64,000 bases of DNA. Source: Paenibacillus pabuli NBRC 13638 (GTDB lineage Bacteria > Bacillota > Bacilli > Paenibacillales > Paenibacillaceae). The notes under the pieces were generated by a model. It saw only the letters and a program-made list of their open reading frames with translations. It did not search any database and had not been told where the DNA came from. The translations under genes were made by a program, and so were the position numbers. Shown piece after piece: positions 8,882 to 16,940 of the stretch. Position 1 is the first letter of the stretch, and the number at the start of each line of letters is the position of its first letter. Where the stretch lies: NCBI RefSeq assembly GCF_001514495.1, contig NZ_BCNM01000016.1, positions 111,688 to 175,687 of the forward strand, written 5' to 3'.

Positions 8882-9559
8882 ATGCTTGTTACCAAACACA
8901 CACTCGCTGCGTCCAGCCCGCATGCCACTCCCTATTACATCGTACGTGGCATGATGCCGGGCCCGGTGATGTTCATTACATCCGGGGTTCACGGGAACGA
9001 AACCGCAAGTATGGCTGCTGCGCAGAAGCTCGCTAACGACTGCATGGCAGGAAGGCGACACGTGGTTCGTGGACTCCTCATTATTGTTCCACGGGTGAAT
9101 CAGAAGGCTTATCGTAACAACAGACGCGGAAAACCGGATTTAAATCGCACGTTCCCGCGGCATATTTCCGGTAAAGCCAAACACCCGCTTGCTTCCGCCG
9201 TCTTTCAGCTTGCCAGTCAACATGGACCCGACTGGTGGCTGGATCTGCATGAGGCCAACGGATTATCCCAACGCAGCTCACGGGTACTGGGACAAACCCT
9301 GATCACCAATCCAGGCAGCAGAGCTGTTCCGGTATGCAGACGGGTTATCGCGCGAATGAATCGGTCCATTGCCATTCGTGACAGGCACTTCAACCTGAAG
9401 CAGCATGAACTACCCGGTTCTGCACGCACAGCGGCAGCCAGGCTTCTTCACTCCCGCTCGGTCACGGTGGAAACCTGCTGGAGTCTGAAACGTTCTGTCC
9501 GAATCCGATATCAGACCGAAATTGTTCACCACTTTCTGCGGGAAGCAGGCTTGTTTTGA
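8882..9559 (+). CDS. Succinylglutamate desuccinylase/aspartoacylase-like zinc deacylase (M14 fold)
   Basis: A 225-residue protein with the zinc-hydrolase signatures of the AstE/AspA branch of the M14 carboxypeptidase fold: HGNETASM (zinc His and Glu), PRVNQKAYRNN and PDLNRTFPR (substrate arginines), DLHEANG (third zinc ligand) and a late TVETCWS that carries the catalytic Glu position. There is no signal peptide, so it is probably cytoplasmic. GGAGGTGAAGCGTC precedes the ATG. It lies 97 bases after the exporter ATPase on the same strand, with no terminator between, so it may process the transported molecule. The true substrate is unknown. Confidence 0.8.
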   Translation: MLVTKHTLAASSPHATPYYIVRGMMPGPVMFITSGVHGNETASMAAAQKLANDCMAGRRHVVRGLLIIVPRVNQKAYRNNRRGKPDLNRTFPRHISGKAKHPLASAVFQLASQHGPDWWLDLHEANGLSQRSSRVLGQTLITNPGSRAVPVCRRVIARMNRSIAIRDRHFNLKQHELPGSARTAAARLLHSRSVTVETCWSLKRSVRIRYQTEIVHHFLREAGLF

Positions 9560-9589
9560 ACCTCTATTTGAATAGCCAGAAACATAAAG

Positions 9590-9650
9590 ACACCTTCAAG
9601 GATATCTCTCACGCCAGACGTGTCAGAGATGATCTTTGAAGGTGTTTATT
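9590..9650 (+). terminator. Terminator after the exporter/deacylase operon
   Basis: A long imperfect hairpin (ACACCTTCAAGGATATCTCT... pairing with AGAGATGATCTTTGAAGGTGT, 9590-9646) closes the plus-strand operon 30 bases after the deacylase stop. The following T-run is short. Confidence 0.65.
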
Positions 9651-9707
9651 GGTTGGTTACAAGGTACATTATGAATTCCTATGCCTGCGCCTCCATTCTT
9701 CTTCGCA

Positions 9708-9812
9708 TTAATCCGCCCGATTGCCACGCATCTTCGTATACTTGTGTTGACGTCGGTTTTTGGGGGCTACCCACATGAATAACGCCATTGCCAAACTTGC
9801 AAGTACCAACAT
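9708..9812 (-). CDS. Possible small membrane peptide (34 residues)
   Basis: The gap 9560-9908 carries one minus-strand frame that reads like a small membrane protein: MLVLASLAMALFMWVAP, a single helix, followed by a basic tail rich in Arg and Lys (KNRRQHKYTK). The upstream ribosome site is weak (GAATGGG directly before the ATG), and I recognise no family. An overlapping frame (9677-9832) is less protein-like. Treat as tentative. Confidence 0.3.
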   Translation of the reverse strand: MLVLASLAMALFMWVAPKNRRQHKYTKMRGNRAD

Positions 9813-9870
9813 CCCATTCCAGTATTCTCATCATTCAACTTCAACCTTTTCTGTGATAAACACAGAATAA

Positions 9871-9892
9871 ACCTTGAAGTATACTTCAAGGT
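9871..9892 (-). terminator. Perfect 22-bp palindrome after the GH32 gene
   Basis: The arm ACCTTGAAGTA is followed directly by its exact reverse complement, forming a hairpin with a minimal loop. On the minus strand it lies 17 bases past the GH32 stop and is followed by TTTATT. It is most likely a terminator, though a protein-binding palindrome is possible. Confidence 0.5.
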
Positions 9893-9908
9893 CAAAGTTG
9901 TATTTATT

Positions 9909-11435
9909 TTAATTTTGGACTCGCAAATCCCATTTGTGAAGTTCAACCAGTGTACAGACTCCTGATGAAAACGCCTTGATGCCAGTTGAATTCGGCCCAG
10001 GGTATATGCGACCAGTCATAACCTGCTCTCCCTGCTGGATGAACACTTCAATCGAGCTGATATCGACAAAAATATGAAGTTCCAGCTTCCCATCATGAAG
10101 TTCCACTGCCGCAGCCCGTTCGCCCCCGGGTCCTTGCCCGGCGTGCTCTCGATCCAGGCACAGTCGGCGCGGCTCCACATCATAGGAGATAACCGTTTCT
10201 TCCCCTTCACCGATGCGAAGTTTCAACCCGAATTGCCTTGCCTCTTCGGCTTCAAATATCGCATGCAGCTCATAACAATCCCCGCTCATCCCCAGATCGT
10301 ATTCACCGTTGACCATACGAATAGAATTGCGCTGAATGCCTTCCATTCTATACTGCTTGATCTCGGGAAGAGGCTGGAATATCAAACGTTCCCCTCTTCG
10401 GAGCAGTTGACGCGGCAATGTCATGGCGCCAGCCCATTTATGAGATGATTGTGTCGGAATATCGGTCTCCCACGTCTCCATCCAGGCCACCATAATCCGT
10501 CGCCCCTGTGCATCCTCAATGGTCTGAGGGGCATAGAAATCAAAACCATAATCGAGCGGATAATACTGGTCATATTCCAATACGCCCTGGTCTTCGTCCA
10601 GCGTTCCCATCATGTAGACCGTAGAATGCAGATTACGGTAGTTATCCCCCTGCGCGGGCATACGTTGTGGAGACATGATAAGCACGTCCCGGTCATCAAG
10701 TACAAACAGATCCGGACATTCCCAGTTGTCACCAAGGGTTCCATCACTTTGGGCCAATACGTTTACGTAGCTCCATTGCTGCAAGTCTGCTGAACGGTAC
10801 AGCAACACGACTCCTTTTCCTGCTGTATCATTCGATCCGAGGACCGTGTAGTACATCCCGTTTCGTTCGAAAACTTTGGGATCACGGAAATCCTTCGCAC
10901 TGGTGTGCGCTGGAATCTGATTCAAGTCAATGACAGGGTTCTGTATGCTTTTGACAAAATCGATGCCGTTGTTCGATTCAGCTAAATTTTGGGTCTGCTG
11001 ATAATCATGGTCTTTGTCTGGTCCGGTTACCACATGGCCGGTATACATCAGCACGAGCTTTCCATCCTTGATGACTGCACTACCCGAGAAACAGCCCCCG
11101 CTGTCATAACTCTGATCCGGAGCAAGAGCTACCGGCATCGGGTCCCATTTTACCAGATCATGGCTCACGGCATGTCCCCAATGCATCGGTCCCCAGACCG
11201 GAGCGTAGGGATAGTACTGGTAAAAGAGATGATACGCTCCCTGATAATAGATGAAACCGTTGGGATCATTCATCCAGCCCACCTCGGGCATTAGATGGTA
11301 TTCCAGCCTGTATGCCGGATTGACCTCATGCCGATGTTTCTTAATGTAGGTATTTGCGCCTTTCCGCGTATACTTCACTTCTGGTGTGGCATGTACAACA
11401 TCTTGCACGTTTTCTCCAGCCTGCCCTTTATCCAT
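9909..11435 (-). CDS. GH32 beta-fructofuranosidase (sucrase/levanase-type, cytoplasmic)
   Basis: A 508-residue glycoside hydrolase family 32 enzyme cleaving terminal beta-fructosyl bonds of sucrose or fructo-oligosaccharides. It shows the nucleophile motif WMNDPNG (Asp57), the transition-state motif FRDPKVF (Asp185) and the acid/base motif WECPDLF (Glu239), then a C-terminal beta-sandwich. There is no signal peptide, so it should act on imported sugar. AGGAGTG precedes the ATG. It is the last gene of an operon with an ABC sugar importer, so its substrate probably arrives unphosphorylated; that argues against a strict sucrose-6-phosphate role. Confidence 0.93.
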   Translation of the reverse strand: MDKGQAGENVQDVVHATPEVKYTRKGANTYIKKHRHEVNPAYRLEYHLMPEVGWMNDPNGFIYYQGAYHLFYQYYPYAPVWGPMHWGHAVSHDLVKWDPMPVALAPDQSYDSGGCFSGSAVIKDGKLVLMYTGHVVTGPDKDHDYQQTQNLAESNNGIDFVKSIQNPVIDLNQIPAHTSAKDFRDPKVFERNGMYYTVLGSNDTAGKGVVLLYRSADLQQWSYVNVLAQSDGTLGDNWECPDLFVLDDRDVLIMSPQRMPAQGDNYRNLHSTVYMMGTLDEDQGVLEYDQYYPLDYGFDFYAPQTIEDAQGRRIMVAWMETWETDIPTQSSHKWAGAMTLPRQLLRRGERLIFQPLPEIKQYRMEGIQRNSIRMVNGEYDLGMSGDCYELHAIFEAEEARQFGLKLRIGEGEETVISYDVEPRRLCLDREHAGQGPGGERAAAVELHDGKLELHIFVDISSIEVFIQQGEQVMTGRIYPGPNSTGIKAFSSGVCTLVELHKWDLRVQN

Positions 11436-11472
11436 CTTATTTCACTCCTGTCTCTCTATCTATGAACTTCAT

Positions 11473-12303
11473 CTATTTAATGGAGCCTTGCATGACACCC
11501 TGAATAATATACTTTTGTGCGAACAGATATACGATCAGTACAGGCAAGAGTGTCAGTACAAGCCCTGCCATTAGCGGGCCATAATCCACCGTATACGTAC
11601 CATAGAAATAAAAGGTGGACAATGGCAGCGTGCGCTGCTCGGATGAAGTCAGTACCAGGGAAGGCAGCAAGAAGTCATTCCAGATCCATAGAACGTTCAG
11701 CACGGTAATCGTCACACTTGTTGGCAGCAGCACTGGCAATACGATGCGAAAGAAGGTCTGCACTCGACCGCAGCCGTCCATCAGTGCTGCTTCTTCCAGC
11801 TCCAACGGGATACTCTTGATAAAACCATGATAGATAAATACGGCAAGTGGACTGCCAAAGCCGATATACATGTAAATGAGTGACCATTTGTTGTCCAGCA
11901 TCCCCAGTGAGCCGTATATTTTCACGAGCGGAATCATGATGGCCTGAAAAGGAATAATCATTGCTGCAACCATCAGGAAAAATAGATATTGGTTTAGTTT
12001 GCTTTTGTGCCGTACAAAATAATGAGCCGTCATCGCTGCAAGCAGCGCGATCAGCAGCACACCTGCCACCGTAATCAGCAATGAATTGCCGAAGGCAGAC
12101 ATATACCCCATTTTATCGAAAGCGCTAACGTAATTATCCCATTGAACGGAAGCTGGGAGGCCCAGCGGATCGGAAGTAATGGCCTGATTGACCTTAAATG
12201 AATTCGTGATGAGCAGCAGAAATGGAAAAATGAACAGCATCATCGCTACAATTAATGAGACCAGCTTCGCCCAGCCCAGCATGCGAGATTGTCCTGCCAT
12301 CAT
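11473..12303 (-). CDS. Carbohydrate ABC transporter permease, MalG/MsmG type
   Basis: A 276-residue inner-membrane permease with about six helices and the ATPase-coupling EAA loop EEAALMDGCGRVQTFFRIVLP. Its start overlaps the stop of the partner permease by four bases. It forms the importer channel for the fructoside system with the upstream permease and binding protein. No ATPase gene lies in the operon; family importers of this kind usually share an MsmX-type ATPase encoded elsewhere. Confidence 0.92.
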   Translation of the reverse strand: MMAGQSRMLGWAKLVSLIVAMMLFIFPFLLLITNSFKVNQAITSDPLGLPASVQWDNYVSAFDKMGYMSAFGNSLLITVAGVLLIALLAAMTAHYFVRHKSKLNQYLFFLMVAAMIIPFQAIMIPLVKIYGSLGMLDNKWSLIYMYIGFGSPLAVFIYHGFIKSIPLELEEAALMDGCGRVQTFFRIVLPVLLPTSVTITVLNVLWIWNDFLLPSLVLTSSEQRTLPLSTFYFYGTYTVDYGPLMAGLVLTLLPVLIVYLFAQKYIIQGVMQGSIK

Positions 12304-13184
12304 GCTTCCACCTCCAATTTCTTGCTGAAATACACCTGAAGCAAGGTAATGGTAGCAACCAGGATAAATAGAACAAATGCCTCCGCTTGGCCCAGCCCGT
12401 AATCACGTGCAAGAAAAGCCTGTTCATACACATGCATCGATACCATTTCTGTGCTTTTGAACGGTCCTCCGCTAGTGAGGGAGACATTGAGGTCGTACAC
12501 CATAAAGCCCCGTTGAAGGGACAGAAAAATGCATACGATAAACGACGGTACCATAAGTGGTAACACGATCCGTCCCAGCATCCTGCGGTTGCTTGCTCCG
12601 TCAATACTGGCCGCCTCCATCACATCCTTAGGCACATTCATCAGTCCTGCAATATAGATCACCATCATATACCCTGCGTATTGCCAGACAGTAACCACGA
12701 CAAGTGCCCAGAAAGCTTTGTCCGGGTCCGCTAGCCATGAAGCTCCGAACAATGGAATGTTCATTTTTTGACCGACAAATACCAGCACTTGATTGAAAAT
12801 AAATTGCCATATGAAGCCAAGCACAATACCGCCGACCAGATTGGGCAGAAAAAAGCCAGCCCGGAACCAGCCTTGCGCCTTCATACCGCGTGTTACCGCA
12901 TAGGCAAGCAGAAATGCAACCGCATTAGTCAGAACTACGGTAATAAATACGTATTCCAGTGTCATTCCGAATGATTTCCAGAACACGGTATCCTTGAAAA
13001 CGCCAATATAATTGTCCCAGCCCACGAGGTTTTGCGTCACGGCAATGCCATCCCAGTCCGTAAACGTCAGATAGATTCCGTACAAAAACGGAATAATCAT
13101 GACTGTCGCAAACGCCAATAGCGTCGGACCAGTGAAGATGAGCCGGGTACGCAAACGCGTCCATAATCCTTTTTCGGTCAGCAT
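12300..13184 (-). CDS. Carbohydrate ABC transporter permease, MalF/MsmF type
   Basis: A 294-residue permease with six predicted helices and the EAA loop MEAASIDGASNRRMLGRIVLP. The start at 13184 (MLTEKGLWTRLR) is supported by GGAGGA; a longer upstream frame has no ribosome site and reads through a stem-loop region. It is separated from the binding-protein gene by 198 bases containing two inverted repeats, which could set the ratio of binding protein to permease. Confidence 0.92.
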   Translation of the reverse strand: MLTEKGLWTRLRTRLIFTGPTLLAFATVMIIPFLYGIYLTFTDWDGIAVTQNLVGWDNYIGVFKDTVFWKSFGMTLEYVFITVVLTNAVAFLLAYAVTRGMKAQGWFRAGFFLPNLVGGIVLGFIWQFIFNQVLVFVGQKMNIPLFGASWLADPDKAFWALVVVTVWQYAGYMMVIYIAGLMNVPKDVMEAASIDGASNRRMLGRIVLPLMVPSFIVCIFLSLQRGFMVYDLNVSLTSGGPFKSTEMVSMHVYEQAFLARDYGLGQAEAFVLFILVATITLLQVYFSKKLEVEA

Positions 13185-13243
13185 TGTCTTCCTCCACTCT
13201 ATCCAATGGTTTCTACAGCGTTTGTCCGAAGACGAAGCAGGCA

Positions 13244-13363
13244 CGGAGGCACACCTCCGGCCTATTCATCTTATCGGGCATACCGCTATCTCTACGGTTA
13301 TATTTCATTCATAGGGGCCCGATTGGCACAGGGAGGAATAGTATTCATGGTTCTTCCCCTATG
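13244..13363 (-). other. Intercistronic stem-loops between binding protein and permease genes
   Basis: Two inverted repeats lie in the 198-base gap: CGGAGG/CCTCCG around a four-base loop (13244-13259), and CATAGGGG/CCCCTATG (13310-13317 with 13356-13363). Neither is followed by a T-run on the minus strand. Such structures between binding-protein and permease genes commonly protect the upstream transcript or reduce read-through. Confidence 0.55.
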
Positions 13364-13382
13364 CCACGTCGCTGCTCCCCTT

Positions 13383-14705
13383 TTATTTTACGTTAGTCCA
13401 GTATGCCTGAATTTCCTGGGCAAGACCTTGGCGGTCAATGACGTCAGCCAAATATTTTTGCATAGAAGCGCCCAATTTGGACCAATGATCTGCTGGAAGT
13501 GTGCTCATTGATTCCTCCATTTTGCCGGCCTTGATGTATTCACCAATCGACTTGCCAAGCGGATCAGCCGGTTCAAGGGTAATATTGCTGAATGCCGGAA
13601 TAACACTGGCCTGATTCACCAAGAAATCCTGACCTTTATCCTGATAGACCATCCAGTCCAGGAATTTCTTCGCCGCTTCCTGCTGTGCTGGTGTACTTTT
13701 CTCCTTGTCTATTAATATGCGCTTGGACACAGCTGCGGAGATCTGTGTATTGCCAAAATCTTCTGAGTTATTACTTACCGGAACAGGCAGGAACCCGTAC
13801 TGTCCATTGGCCGTATCAAAACTGTGAATCTGCGGCCATGCCCAGTTGCCCTGAAACCAGATACCAACCTCGCCCTTGCCAAGCACTTCTGGTCCGCGTT
13901 CATACGTTCCGGACAGTGGGGAAGCTTTATCGATGTTGTAGGTCTTCATCAGATCGAACGTATCCATCAGCCCGTTAAAAACAGCATTGGAGGCCAAATC
14001 CGCTTTGCCTGCCTTCAGATCGGTAATAAATTGATCCACTTTGGCACGATCCGGTGACTGTCCACCATATGCAAGTGCAAGATAGTGAGCTCCAAGCGAC
14101 CAATCCATCGGCGATATAATTAATGGCGATTTACCGGTAGCTGTAATCTTTTTGAACAAATCTTCAAGCTGATCTGTCGTTTGAACTGACTTCGGATCAA
14201 ACGTTCCGCCTACAGCCTGATCCAGAACCTGTTGATTGTAGATGAATCCATATCCTTCAATGGAAAACGGGAAGGCGTAATTTTTTCCATCAAATGTTGT
14301 AGCTGTCGTGCTATTCTCGACGGCATCCTTCATCCATTTCTCGGAGGTGAGATCCAGGACACGATCCTTGAATTTCTCAACATCTCCCGTATCGAGCATC
14401 ATCATGGTGGTCGGATTGCCTGATGCATACAATGCCGATGCTTTCTCGAATGGCGATTGTCCGCTGCCTACGGGTATAATCTCCAGCGATATATCGGGGT
14501 TTTCCGTTTGGAAATCCTTCGCGGCTTGCTCCAACTGACTGTTTATCTCTGATTTGGAGTTAAGAAATGTAATTTTGACTTGATCACCGGATGTGGTGGA
14601 AGCCTCTGTTCCCGTCCCTGACTTTGCACCTCCACACGCCGTAAGAATAGCAACCATAGCCAAGGATAAAAGCGATAATTTCATCCCTTTTCGTTCTGTT
14701 CTCAT
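13383..14705 (-). CDS. Extracellular carbohydrate-binding lipoprotein of the fructoside ABC importer
   Basis: A 440-residue family 1 solute-binding protein. The N-terminus is a lipoprotein signal (SLLSLAMVAILTACGG) whose lipobox ends at Cys, so it is tethered outside the membrane. The body shows the bilobal features of sugar-binding proteins (ITFLNSKSEINSQLEQAA, YASGNPTTMMMLDTGD, DWMVYQDKGQDFL). It is the first gene of the importer-hydrolase operon, directly downstream of the LacI-controlled promoter. The start may be 14705 (GGGGG upstream) or the ATG seven codons later. Confidence 0.92.
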   Translation of the reverse strand: MRTERKGMKLSLLSLAMVAILTACGGAKSGTGTEASTTSGDQVKITFLNSKSEINSQLEQAAKDFQTENPDISLEIIPVGSGQSPFEKASALYASGNPTTMMMLDTGDVEKFKDRVLDLTSEKWMKDAVENSTTATTFDGKNYAFPFSIEGYGFIYNQQVLDQAVGGTFDPKSVQTTDQLEDLFKKITATGKSPLIISPMDWSLGAHYLALAYGGQSPDRAKVDQFITDLKAGKADLASNAVFNGLMDTFDLMKTYNIDKASPLSGTYERGPEVLGKGEVGIWFQGNWAWPQIHSFDTANGQYGFLPVPVSNNSEDFGNTQISAAVSKRILIDKEKSTPAQQEAAKKFLDWMVYQDKGQDFLVNQASVIPAFSNITLEPADPLGKSIGEYIKAGKMEESMSTLPADHWSKLGASMQKYLADVIDRQGLAQEIQAYWTNVK

Positions 14706-14734
14706 CTGTCATTGCCCCCGTTCGTTAATATAAA

Positions 14735-14748
14735 AGAAACCGCTTACA
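14735..14748 (-). promoter_or_regulatory. cre site (CcpA) at the fructoside operon promoter
   Basis: TGTAAGCGGTTTCT on the minus strand matches the catabolite-responsive consensus TGWNANCGNTNWCA at all but the last base. It begins about seven bases after the -10 box, so it covers the expected transcription start, a classic position for CcpA repression. Confidence 0.7.
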
Positions 14749-14754
14749 AAATCG

Positions 14755-14783
14755 ATTATAGTGTCAAAGGTTTGACATGTCAA
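14755..14783 (-). promoter_or_regulatory. Consensus sigma-A promoter of the fructoside operon
   Basis: TTGACA (14783-14778) and TATAAT (14760-14755) with exactly 17 bases between them, about 50 bases upstream of the binding-protein start. Both hexamers are perfect consensus. Confidence 0.85.
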
Positions 14784-14793
14784 TCGTTTGACA
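14762..14793. promoter_or_regulatory. Two abutting LacI-type operators
   Basis: Two 16-bp imperfect palindromes of the form TGTCAA..TTGACA lie end to end: TGTCAAAGGTTTGACA at 14762-14777 and TGTCAATCGTTTGACA at 14778-14793. The second has the central CG typical of LacI-family sites. One carries the -35 box and the other fills the spacer, so a bound repressor would block polymerase. Confidence 0.75.
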
Positions 14794-14802
14794 TAAATAA
14801 AA

Positions 14803-14830
14803 ATAAAAGAACGACCCTCGTTCAGGTCGT
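14803..14830 (-). terminator. Terminator at the end of the lacI-type gene
   Basis: ACGACC/GGTCGT stem (14811-14816 with 14825-14830) overlapping the LacI stop codon and followed on the minus strand by TCTTTTATTTTTATTT. It separates the repressor transcript from the importer promoter. Confidence 0.65.
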
Positions 14831-15802
14831 CTCTCTCTCCACCAGTGCAACAGGCAAAATATTCTCCATGTCGATCCCTTTTTCCACGATCTGACGACGG
14901 ATTAGGTCCACCGCAAGTTCAGCCAATTCCTGAACGGGTTGTCTTATCGTAGTAATGCCTGGCAGCACGTAGCCTGCTGCCCGGATATCATCATAACCAA
15001 TGATCGCAATATCCTCAGGAACTTTACGACCATGGGCGACAATTTGTTTCAACGCATGAATCGCGATGAGATCACTGGTGACGAACAGGCCATCCACTTC
15101 GGGGTGCTCCATAAGAAGTCGTTCAACCAGTTCAGTGTACTGTTCCTGACTGAACACATTCAGATCGGTTTCATGCATCGTTACCGGCTCGACACCATGT
15201 TCCTTCAGCTTGTCCATAAAGCCTGTTGTCCTCCGATTGGACAGCATCTGCAGTTCAAGATTGCCGCAAATATGTGCCAGTTTCCTCCTTCCCTTGGCAA
15301 GCAGCAACTCAGCTGCCATCACACCACCCTGATAATTATCCGAAGAAATATACGGAATGTCTGCACCAATCTGCCGGTCAATGGTCACAATCGGTGAATT
15401 CAGATTCATGTACTCATCCACTTCAAGTGTATGGCTGCCCATAATAATTCCATCAACCCGGTTACCCTTAAGCATCTCCACATACTCTCGCTCTTTTGAA
15501 GGCTCCATATGCGAGTTGCATAGCATAATTTTGAACCCATTCTGGTACGCATAATACTCGATATAGTTCGCCAGCTCGCCAAAAAAAGGATGCGACACAT
15601 CAGGAATAATCAAACCGATGACGTTTGACTGTTTGCGCAGGAGGGAACGTGCAATCTCATTGGGACGATAATTCAATTCGTTCATCGTCTGGTACACTTT
15701 ATCCCGAGTTTTCTGGCTGATGTACCCCCGGTTATTCAATACCCGAGATACGGTAGTTACGGAAACCCCTGCTCTGAGTGCAACATCATGAATTGTTGCC
15801 AT
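14822..15802 (-). CDS. LacI-family transcriptional repressor of the fructoside operon
   Basis: A 326-residue regulator. The N-terminal HTH and hinge helix are clear (TIHDVALRAGVSVTTVSRVL, then RPNEIARSL), followed by a periplasmic-binding-protein-like effector domain (VIGLIIPDVSHPFFGELANY, DRQIGADIPYISSDNYQGG, IIGYDDIRAAGYVLPGITTI). The start at 15802 follows AGAGGT and fits the family; a 14-codon longer frame exists. It lies immediately upstream of the importer operon on the same strand and is separated from it by a terminator and two matching operators, so control of that operon is a strong inference. The effector is probably a fructoside or sucrose. Confidence 0.92.
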   Translation of the reverse strand: MATIHDVALRAGVSVTTVSRVLNNRGYISQKTRDKVYQTMNELNYRPNEIARSLLRKQSNVIGLIIPDVSHPFFGELANYIEYYAYQNGFKIMLCNSHMEPSKEREYVEMLKGNRVDGIIMGSHTLEVDEYMNLNSPIVTIDRQIGADIPYISSDNYQGGVMAAELLLAKGRRKLAHICGNLELQMLSNRRTTGFMDKLKEHGVEPVTMHETDLNVFSQEQYTELVERLLMEHPEVDGLFVTSDLIAIHALKQIVAHGRKVPEDIAIIGYDDIRAAGYVLPGITTIRQPVQELAELAVDLIRRQIVEKGIDMENILPVALVERETT

Positions 15803-15900
15803 AACAACCTCTTTTCCTACAACATTCTTAATGATTAATATCATTATATAGTATAAACTTGTTTGCTTTTTTCCCCAACCAACAGCACGCCAAGTGCTCT

Positions 15901-16344
15901 CTATTTCGCTTCCACTGTCGCTCTAGGCATACTGTGCATCGCCCCATGTGTTACATGAGCCTGAACCACATAGGTGCCTGGCTCTTCAAATGTGTACTCT
16001 ACCTGATAGATCCCCTCATCGGTTTCACTCGCCTTCAAGGCTCCCTGCTCCTCCAGCTTCTCTGCTGTCATCATGCCCAGCTCGGGGGACACCTCCGGGG
16101 GGTCTTCAAGGTTGTTCCAGATCTGGAATTGAACGTGATCCGCATGAATTAACGGGTTTCCTCCTTGCATAAGCTTTACCTTCAATGACACAGGCTTATG
16201 GAGGGAAGCCTTGTCCGGCACCATGAGCTCAACTTTAATCATCTCTGGCATCTCACCCGTCTGGGCCTGCTCCTGATTGGAGCAAGCCACAGTCAATACG
16301 ACCAGAATGATTAAGGACATGAACCAACGGACTTGTCCGCTCAT
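15901..16344 (-). CDS. YtkA/FixH-like lipoprotein
   Basis: A 147-residue secreted lipoprotein. The signal peptide ends LIILVVLTVACSN with the lipobox Cys, followed by a beta-rich domain typical of the YtkA-like family (VELMVPDKASLHKPVSLKV, HVQFQIWNN, GIYQVEYTFEEPGTYVVQAH, VTHGAMHSMP). The His and Met residues near the C-terminus could bind metal, and FixH-type domains are linked with copper handling and cytochrome oxidase assembly; this is family knowledge. The ATG at 16344 is preferred over a TTG one codon upstream. It lies 17 bases after BdbC, so the two are probably co-transcribed. Confidence 0.75.
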   Translation of the reverse strand: MSGQVRWFMSLIILVVLTVACSNQEQAQTGEMPEMIKVELMVPDKASLHKPVSLKVKLMQGGNPLIHADHVQFQIWNNLEDPPEVSPELGMMTAEKLEEQGALKASETDEGIYQVEYTFEEPGTYVVQAHVTHGAMHSMPRATVEAK

Positions 16345-16361
16345 CAATCATCTGTCCTTTC

Positions 16362-16814
16362 TTATGAAGAAGATTTTGGTGTTTTGCCAATACCCCACAG
16401 CATAACAATAATGATGACAAACGCGATCAGTGCAAGCAAAGGAATGGTAATAAAACCAAACCAGTTCAAGTAATCGGTATAACACGGGATCTGTCCACAA
16501 GCCACTGAATTACCCGTAGCTGAATAAATACGCTGAATCGTTACATGGTACAACGAGATCCCGCCTCCAATGAAGCTAAGCGGCAGAACGTATTTGGCAA
16601 TGCCCACATCATCCTTGAAATAGGCAATCCCCAGTAAAATCGTGAGAGGGTACATAAAAATACGCTGAAACCAGCACAGATCACAAGGAATATATCCCTT
16701 AATCTCACTAAAATAAAGGCTGCCTCCAGTCGCAATGACCGATACGGCCCAAGCGATAAACAGCCGGGTGTCCACACTTCTCGCCGGACGCTCTGGTTCT
16801 GATGGTGTACTCAT
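16362..16814 (-). CDS. bdbC: BdbC/DsbB-type disulfide oxidoreductase
   Basis: A 150-residue four-helix membrane protein that passes electrons from thiol-disulfide oxidases to quinone. Both Cys pairs are present: CDLC (Cys44, Cys47) followed by WFQR, and CGQIPC (Cys106, Cys111) in the second extracytoplasmic loop. The length is normal for BdbC. A BdbD thioredoxin-like partner is not adjacent; instead the neighbour is a YtkA-like lipoprotein. GGAGGACAG precedes the ATG region. Confidence 0.92.
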   Translation of the reverse strand: MSTPSEPERPARSVDTRLFIAWAVSVIATGGSLYFSEIKGYIPCDLCWFQRIFMYPLTILLGIAYFKDDVGIAKYVLPLSFIGGGISLYHVTIQRIYSATGNSVACGQIPCYTDYLNWFGFITIPLLALIAFVIIIVMLWGIGKTPKSSS

Positions 16815-16894
16815 TCATCTGTCCTCCTCTGCCATTTTGTTCATACCAAATGATCATACATCATTCATGATACCAAGGGATATTCGAGCCGTTA

Positions 16895-16907
16895 TGTAAG
16901 CGTTACA
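16895..16907. promoter_or_regulatory. Short palindrome upstream of bdbC
   Basis: TGTAAGCGTTACA has perfect five-base arms (TGTAA/TTACA) and lies about 80 bases upstream of bdbC. It could be an operator; no regulator can be named. Confidence 0.3.
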
Positions 16908-16940
16908 CGATGATTATACCAAATATTTGATATTTTAGGT

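Noticed and set aside
9677..9832. Alternative minus-strand frame overlapping the 34-residue candidate
   Set aside because: Begins with tandem ATG but lacks a ribosome site and has no protein-like pattern.
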